DNA from: Apostichopus parvimensis
Lineage: Eukaryota > Echinodermata > Holothuroidea > Aspidochirotida > Stichopodidae
Direction of reading: 5' to 3'
DNA: 22,576 nucleotides
NCBI GenBank assembly: GCA_000934455.1
Contig: KN883403.1
Location: 19,510 to 42,085 of the forward strand
Every line of letters starts with the position of its first letter. The stretch's first letter is position 1. The position numbers were made by a program, and so were the translations under genes. This document shows, piece by piece, positions 17,328-22,576 of this stretch. The notes under the pieces were generated by a model, which was not told where the DNA came from, made no database searches, and worked only from the letters and a program-made list of their open reading frames with translations.

Positions 17328-17704
17328 CAGTGGCGTAGGGAGGTACTTTTGAGTGGGGGGGGGCTGAAGACTGATGGCCGGCCTGGGGGAGGGGTCTAAG
17401 GGGAGGGGGTGGCCCCTCCCCTTTGGATTTTTTTTGCATTTCCAGGTGGCCTCAGATGCAATTTGGTGCAATATAGCACACTTCAGCACCCACTCCATTT
17501 TGTAAATAATTTTGCATTTTCACCTGGACTTAGATGCAATTTGGTGCTCCAAATAAGATTTTTTTCTCATTTGGAAATGAAAAAGGGGTTTTCTGACTTG
17601 CGGAGCGGGGGGGCGGAAGGATGCTTCCGCCCCACCATATTTTTCACTGGGGGGGGGGGGGGGGGGCTGGCGCCCCCCCAGCCCCCCCGGTTCCTACGCC
17701 CTTG
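17328..17704. mobile_element. Non-autonomous hAT element 2 (377 bp)
   Basis: The left end CAGTGGCGTAGGGA and the inverted right end CAAGGGCGTAGGAA are imperfect terminal repeats. A perfect 8-bp target-site duplication, TGTAGCAA, lies at 17320-17327 and 17705-17712. Inside, a unit with TTTGCATTT and AGATGCAATTTGGTGC occurs twice (about 17432-17470 and 17511-17548). Element 1 has a weaker version near 16105-16145, so the two belong to related families. An 18-base G run sits at 17649-17666. Confidence 0.93.
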
Positions 17705-17712
17705 TGTAGCAA

Positions 17713-19349
17713 TGTATACTTCAGTTTTGATTTGCCGTTCGTTTACTTAACTTCGTTTACTTAAATCAGTATAGGCTTCGAATATTGATTCTACCTAGCA
17801 ATGTAAAGTTGTTGAGGACACAACAGGTCCAGTCTTCTTTACAATGGAATCTCTCATTAGTCCTTCAAGTCGTGTCGTTATTGACCGAAGACGAATTAAA
17901 ACCCAAGTCGATACTTTCACGGCGGTCGATACATCACCACATTGAAAGTGTGCATATTGCCTGCACAGTCTGAATGCAGGGTAGACCAGTAATCCACCGA
18001 TATGATTTAGCATTTAGTGTTCAATAGTGTTGGAGGGGTGACGAGGGAGGGGGTGGGGGGGGGGGATTAGAGCTTCTGACCGCCATAGGTCTTCCCATAT
18101 ATTTGAAAGTGTTATACACATCACACTAACATATGTGGAACCTGAGCCCAGATGGGTTTCCATTATTAGACATATTTTGAAGCACATTTGAAAAGGCAAC
18201 AATTACAGGTAAAAGATCAGCCAATCATACTGATCTGATATCACAGAAATTAATACATAGAAACCATATCGCACCTGCTGTCGACAATACGCTTTGTAGC
18301 TATTTGCAGATCCCTGGCGCCATCTTGGTACAACCAAACCAGTGACTCGCACAAAGGTTGTCTACGTTATAGTAACGAGGTTTCGACGACATCCTGACCT
18401 TATCGTCAAAATATCTTTTATTTTCACACATAGAAACGCTTGATGCACCAGATTAGCTGGAAGTTTGTGGGGAAAGTATACTTGATAAAATGACTCACAG
18501 TTCACAGGTACTTAGCAGTTGCTTTCACAGTTCTTGCTTCTGAGAAAAAAAAATCGTAACATAATAAAAAGCATATTGGCAAATGTACAATTTTACGTTA
18601 TGCCCTTAACTAGATACATAGGGCACAAAGCCCAGCCGTCTGTATCGTTTACCATACACATTTTGATTAGACCAAAATGTTGAGGAGACGGCTTTACAGA
18701 AATGTTTCAGCCCCCGGGCAGCAGATACTCCGAGTTGGAGGGCACCAACAATTAAAGCAGAGCCACAGTACTCATGTGCTGTTACTTGTGAAGTTTGTGT
18801 TTACATGATGGTAGGACAAATAAAGGGGGTGGGGAGGGAGAACACTAGCCTAAAAGTACGAGAGTGTGTGCCCCTGAGTCCAGCCTGGCTACCGGACTGC
18901 TGGGGAGGGATTCATACTCAAATGATGCCAATTGCGTAGTGACAAACTGATGCACATTGCAAAGTCATGTTGAGGTTAAAGTACATTTTCTTGGAACTTT
19001 TTCATATGCAAGTTTAGTCTACAAAAGCTGAAGCTCAATGAAAGATCTTTGAAAAATTACTGCATTCTTGTTAACTGAAAGTTCCCTCATAGTAATAACA
19101 CAACCAAGACGCCAGTATTACTGTGTTTAAGTTGATGATGCAGGTGCTTGGAAGATAGGTCAAAACGCAAACCGATTTTGGATAGAACCCCCCAAATTGA
19201 TTATCTCTGTACTTTCTGACTATTTTCAATGCACGCATCAGATTGTCCAAGTGGATACCGGTATATTAGCAAAAGAAAAGTCAAGATGGAAAATGAAATA
19301 GGTCTAGATAACCTCTCTAAACACCCCCCCCCCCCAATAAAATTTCCCT
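17713..19349. other. Gene-free stretch upstream of the retroelement fossil
   Basis: No exon could be supported. CGTTTACTTA is repeated directly near 17740-17765. An 11-base G run (18055-18065) and a 12-base C run (19324-19335) are present. A signal-peptide exon for the alkaline phosphatase could be hidden here but I could not find one. Confidence 0.5.
18316..18328 (-). promoter_or_regulatory. YY1-like motif
   Basis: CCAAGATGGCGCC on the minus strand contains AAGATGGCG, the YY1 consensus often found near animal transcription starts. Local CpG content is a little raised. No transcript is evident, so this is only a motif match. Confidence 0.25.
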
Positions 19350-20800
19350 TTCTTAAGACATAACACTGCAGCCTCTAATCGAGGTAAAACCAGACTCAAC
19401 GTTTCCGGGTGTTCTGCATCTGTTGCACCTGTTATCAATATGGACATCTAAATAAATATGGCCACTCTTGGAATTCCCTTCAATATATTTGCCATAATTG
19501 TTTGAAAAATATAAAGTGCCGATGACACTTACCGAATGGCTATACGGTATGTTACACCCGAACAAACCTTTGTGTGTATTAATAACAACATACTCCTTTG
19601 ATTTGCCAGCTAACCACACTTGTTGGTATAGGCCTGACTAAGGTCAAGTTTGGTGAACTGCTTTCCGCCAGCCAGGGACGAGAAAATATCTACCTTTGGC
19701 AACGGGGTTTTAACTACTTTAGCCGCTCTGTTCACAGTCAGTTTATAATCTCCGCTGCAGATTCGGATAAACCTATCAAGTTTCATTACAGGCACTATCG
19801 GTGCTGACCGGTCCGAGTACTGTACCGGTGCAATGATGCCTTCATCTTGTCACCTTTATAGATCTTTCCCGACTATTTCTCGCATCGCATAAGGAACGGT
19901 CCCAGCTTTGCAGTAATCTGGGGGCTATCGTTTCATCAAACGTAAAAGGTAGCCTTTGACCCTTTGATCATTCCTAGACCCTCCTTGAGGACGTCGCTAT
20001 GGCCGTGTACCTCTTCTACCTACCTGGGTTATCGAGGTGAATTTGCTCTGCCCTTTTCTCTTTTTTTTTGCATTGGAGATGCTTTCCAAGTCTAGCTTCA
20101 ATTCACTGAGACAGTTTCGATCAATTAAAGGGGAGCCCCTCGCTCTCGACAACATACAATGGTAGTTTTCCATGGAGCAAGCTATTTTTGGCAGACAATT
20201 TATACTTTCGAAGAATGACATTTGCTTTGGGTTTCATTATTCTGTAAATCACCCATATAATTTCTTAATTTTTCATCTCAAGTACTTCATCTTCAGTAAA
20301 AAAAACTTCAAACACGGAAATGAGATGTAGAGATTTTTTATATAAGTTAAAATTTGCTATTAAACTTGAGAAAGAACTCAAGCAAAGAGGCAAAGCTTTC
20401 ATTTCTTACGAGCAGTTAAAAGACTCATTTAGTAATTGCACTATACTGTTCAGTTAATTACGATTCATCATGGTTCTTGTATGTACCTTTCATTACTTGT
20501 AAAAGGTTTTTAACCTTATTGTATTCAAATATGTTCGAATTGGCACAAGAATGTTACCAATAAAGATACCAAGCGTGGTAAAAAAAAAAAAAAGTTTTCC
20601 ATGACAACTCCCTTGTTTGACAGCCTGTCCCATGTAAACAATATATCTGACATGAACCTTCCCGGTATGTTCAGTTTCTCGCCAGTGTAAGTACGTAAAT
20701 TAATATTCTGTCTTACTTAATGGAATATTTTGAAATGATTCAAACAGCTTCTGCGAAAACTCGACACTGATCCAACCTCGGACAACCAGAATACCCGCCA
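19350..20800 (-). mobile_element. Ty3/gypsy LTR retrotransposon fossil, partial pol
   Basis: Protein-level resemblance to Ty3/gypsy pol is clear: a protease-side region and the linker before reverse transcriptase on the high-coordinate side, and the reverse-transcriptase core around 19400-19950. The copy is incomplete and broken, with several interruptions. No long terminal repeats, gag, RNase H or integrase are seen. It is split by a later insertion (20175-20592). The many breaks suggest an old copy. The end coordinates are approximate. Confidence 0.88.
20164..20603 (+). pseudogene. Likely 5'-truncated processed retrocopy inserted in the gypsy fossil
   Basis: The plus strand has AATAAA (20559-20564), 15 bases, then a 14-base A run (20580-20593). 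AGTTTTCCATG flanks the insert on both sides (20164-20174 and 20593-20603), an 11-bp target-site duplication typical of LINE-driven insertion. Gypsy similarity stops at one copy and resumes past the other. Within it, an open frame 20269-20457 encodes IKLEKELKQRGKAFISYEQL and similar protein-like sequence, then a stop and about 100 bases of 3' UTR-like DNA. The parent gene is not recognised. A 5'-truncated LINE tail is the alternative. Confidence 0.68.
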
Positions 20801-21093
20801 CCGCCACATCTCTAATCCACCCATGCCAAAATAGCTCCAACTTGTATATGCTACCCAAAACCCCGGACAGCCCGGGACGACCAATTGCATTTGAGCGTAT
20901 CCTGATGGATAAATTGATGTGGTTGCATAAATACCTCTTGGGTTTGTTAAAAACTTTAAAATTGACAAAACCAAATCATTGTGGCAGTATTTTTTGTTTA
21001 TACTTATAGCTGCCTAACGAGGATTACGATATGACCGAAATCCCGTCTTATTGACTATACTGCAGTTTAATTTCTCCTTTTCTCCCCATATAG
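20801..21093. other. Spacer or intron before the phosphatase exon
   Basis: It may include the worn edge of the gypsy fossil on its left. A pyrimidine-rich tract (TTTCTCCTTTTCTCCCC) leads into the acceptor at 21092-21093. Confidence 0.55.
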
Positions 21094-21329
21094 TTGCTCT
21101 CTCACAGCGAGCACAACACTGGAACGATGAAGCAAATATAGCACTGAATAGAGCTCTCAGCTTGGAGATGGACTGGGGAGTAGCCAAGAATGTTATTCTA
21201 TTCTTGGGTGATGGCATGGACATAACCACTCAGACAGCAGCGAGGATCTTCAAAGGGCAACGCAAGGGAGAGACCGGAGAGGAAGGTTACCTTAGATGGC
21301 ACAAATTCCCATACGTCGCCCTTTCAAAG
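21094..21329 (+). CDS. Alkaline phosphatase, one internal exon (partial gene)
   Basis: The frame reads AQHWNDEANIALNRAL, AKNVILFLGDGM, TAARIFKGQ and FPYVALSK, which aligns with the start of the mature domain of animal alkaline phosphatases (human [20 protein letters not shown] and FPYVALSK). These are zinc/magnesium enzymes that hydrolyse phosphate monoesters, usually GPI-anchored outside the cell. The Asp of GDGM is the expected metal ligand; the catalytic Ser would lie in a later exon. The acceptor CATATAG (21093) sits after a pyrimidine tract; an alternative CTCACAG would start the exon at 21108. The donor AAG|GTTGGT lies at 21330. The Gly normally after GDGM is Asp here. Signal-peptide and downstream exons were not found in the window. 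Confidence 0.93.
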
Positions 21330-22576
21330 GTTGGTTATCCCATTTAGAAGAGGTGTCTGCTATAATGGTCTGGGTGTTCCCAAAAGGGGGTGGGGAGGGG
21401 GGGGACGTAGTTGTAGGGGATCCTTGCACCCTGGAAGATCAACATAGTAAAAGAAAAACAACAACAAATATTGTACTTCCTCGTTCAAAATATCCACATC
21501 TATTAAAAAAAAAAATCGGCACAGGTCATGGACAACTAGAGAGCAAGTTCGCATATTCATTCCGTGTAGGGATTAGCTGAACAGCAGGGTTCTGGATTCC
21601 TGTCAGAAGCCAATGGAATCTGTGCGATGGCAATGGCGTGTGTGTATGTATGAGGCACTTGCTTGTAAACACGGTAACCCATAAAGTTAATGGTGGCTTA
21701 ACTTCATACTTGGTACTTATTGAGTACAAGAAGTCTATTGTTTTGCGTGAAGCTCAATCGTCACTTGAACAAAATAACTCAAAAAGTACATCTTTGTCGA
21801 ACTCTGTCGAACAGATTCAGTTTGTTGAGTACCAAGAACCCTATTGAAATATGTGGAGGTCAAATGTCGTTTGCGGTCAACATTTAAATGAAAAGTCTGA
21901 AAATTTTACATAATAACTCCAAAATTAAACTGAGCTACAATTTGTAAATTGTAATTTCTCCAATGCTATGATTTCCTCTTGGTGAAAATAGTTTGCTCAA
22001 ATTCATTTCAGCTTAGTTCTGTTGAGGGGCTCTATAGGTCTTGAACGAAACATAGCTGGCATCCAGGTAATGAAATCTGCTTCAGAGTTCATACTCTTGT
22101 TTAAAACGTGCTGAGCTTCCAGGGGTTAACAGGTTATCTCAAATGGTGGAAAACATAAACAATTTCGTGTGACCCTGAACAACTATTTAACGGGATTTTC
22201 TACCTCAAATTTGGTAAAATGTGTCTTTATTTGATATATAGGAAGACTGTTCTTTCTGGATATTGTAACAGTTTGGTTTTAACTTCTATACTGTACAATC
22301 CTTTATGAGTGAGAGAGATGGATGATGCCTACAAGGAATTTCTACAAATCTTTTCTGGTTCTCACATAATTCTTGGACAAATTTAACTCACTTGCTCTAC
22401 AGTAGTCAGATAGTAACACAATTTTGAAATCTGAGCAAACTGTATTGCAAGGAATCACAAAGTTAATTGACTGTCTGGTTATGTTGTTATCGCCCCATGT
22501 CCCAAACAGGTGCAATGTAGATATGACAGGCTCCTGTAGAGAAACTGAAAATAACTAAAAAACATCTTATAGCTAT
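21330..22576 (+). other. Presumed alkaline phosphatase intron, runs off the window
   Basis: I looked for the next expected exon (the part with the catalytic Ser) and did not find it, so the intron probably continues past the end. It contains a G-rich tract near 21385-21405; the open frames in it show no resemblance to phosphatase. Confidence 0.55.

Noticed and set aside
17409-17750. 113-codon plus-strand open frame
   Set aside because: It covers hAT element 2 and consists largely of G-run translation.

Overview
This is a eukaryotic, intron-bearing, AT-rich window with dense small repeats. The two recognisable genes (LZIC and an animal-type alkaline phosphatase), the hAT and Ty3/gypsy remnants and the recurring TAGGCCTA-type palindromes fit a marine invertebrate. 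My best guess is a deuterostome such as an echinoderm, but the taxon is inferred and not proven.

Left part (1-9377): a complete LZIC gene lies on the minus strand. Its six coding exons (6025 down to 1618) add up exactly to 567 bases, 188 residues plus stop, close to the roughly 190 residues of vertebrate LZIC. The protein has an N-terminal leucine-zipper-like coil and a C-terminal ICAT/CTNNBIP1-like (beta-catenin-interacting) domain. Intron 3 carries a 264-bp inverted-repeat MITE-like element. The 5' end of the gene is tandemly duplicated: 5190-7131 and 7432-9377 are direct copies, each holding a copy of the first coding exon, its acceptor, the 5' intron and a conserved upstream donor. The two exon copies differ at three bases, all synonymous, but the upstream copy has a weakened splice donor. 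A 300-bp CpG-rich spacer with short tandem repeats separates the copies.

Middle part (9378-15971): I see no recognisable gene. It holds an eight-unit 69-bp tandem array, a 165-bp near-perfect hairpin next to a segment with 13-bp terminal inverted repeats, a possible Penelope-like/hammerhead-type remnant, microsatellites and G or C homopolymers.

Right part (15972-22576): two non-autonomous hAT elements of 898 and 377 bp have perfect 8-bp target-site duplications. A broken Ty3/gypsy pol fossil on the minus strand is interrupted by a likely 5'-truncated processed retrocopy with AATAAA, a poly(A) tract and an 11-bp target-site duplication. One clear plus-strand exon of an alkaline phosphatase follows; the rest of that gene lies outside the window or could not be found.

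There is no operon-like relation between the two host genes. The most interesting system here is the duplicated LZIC promoter/first-exon module.
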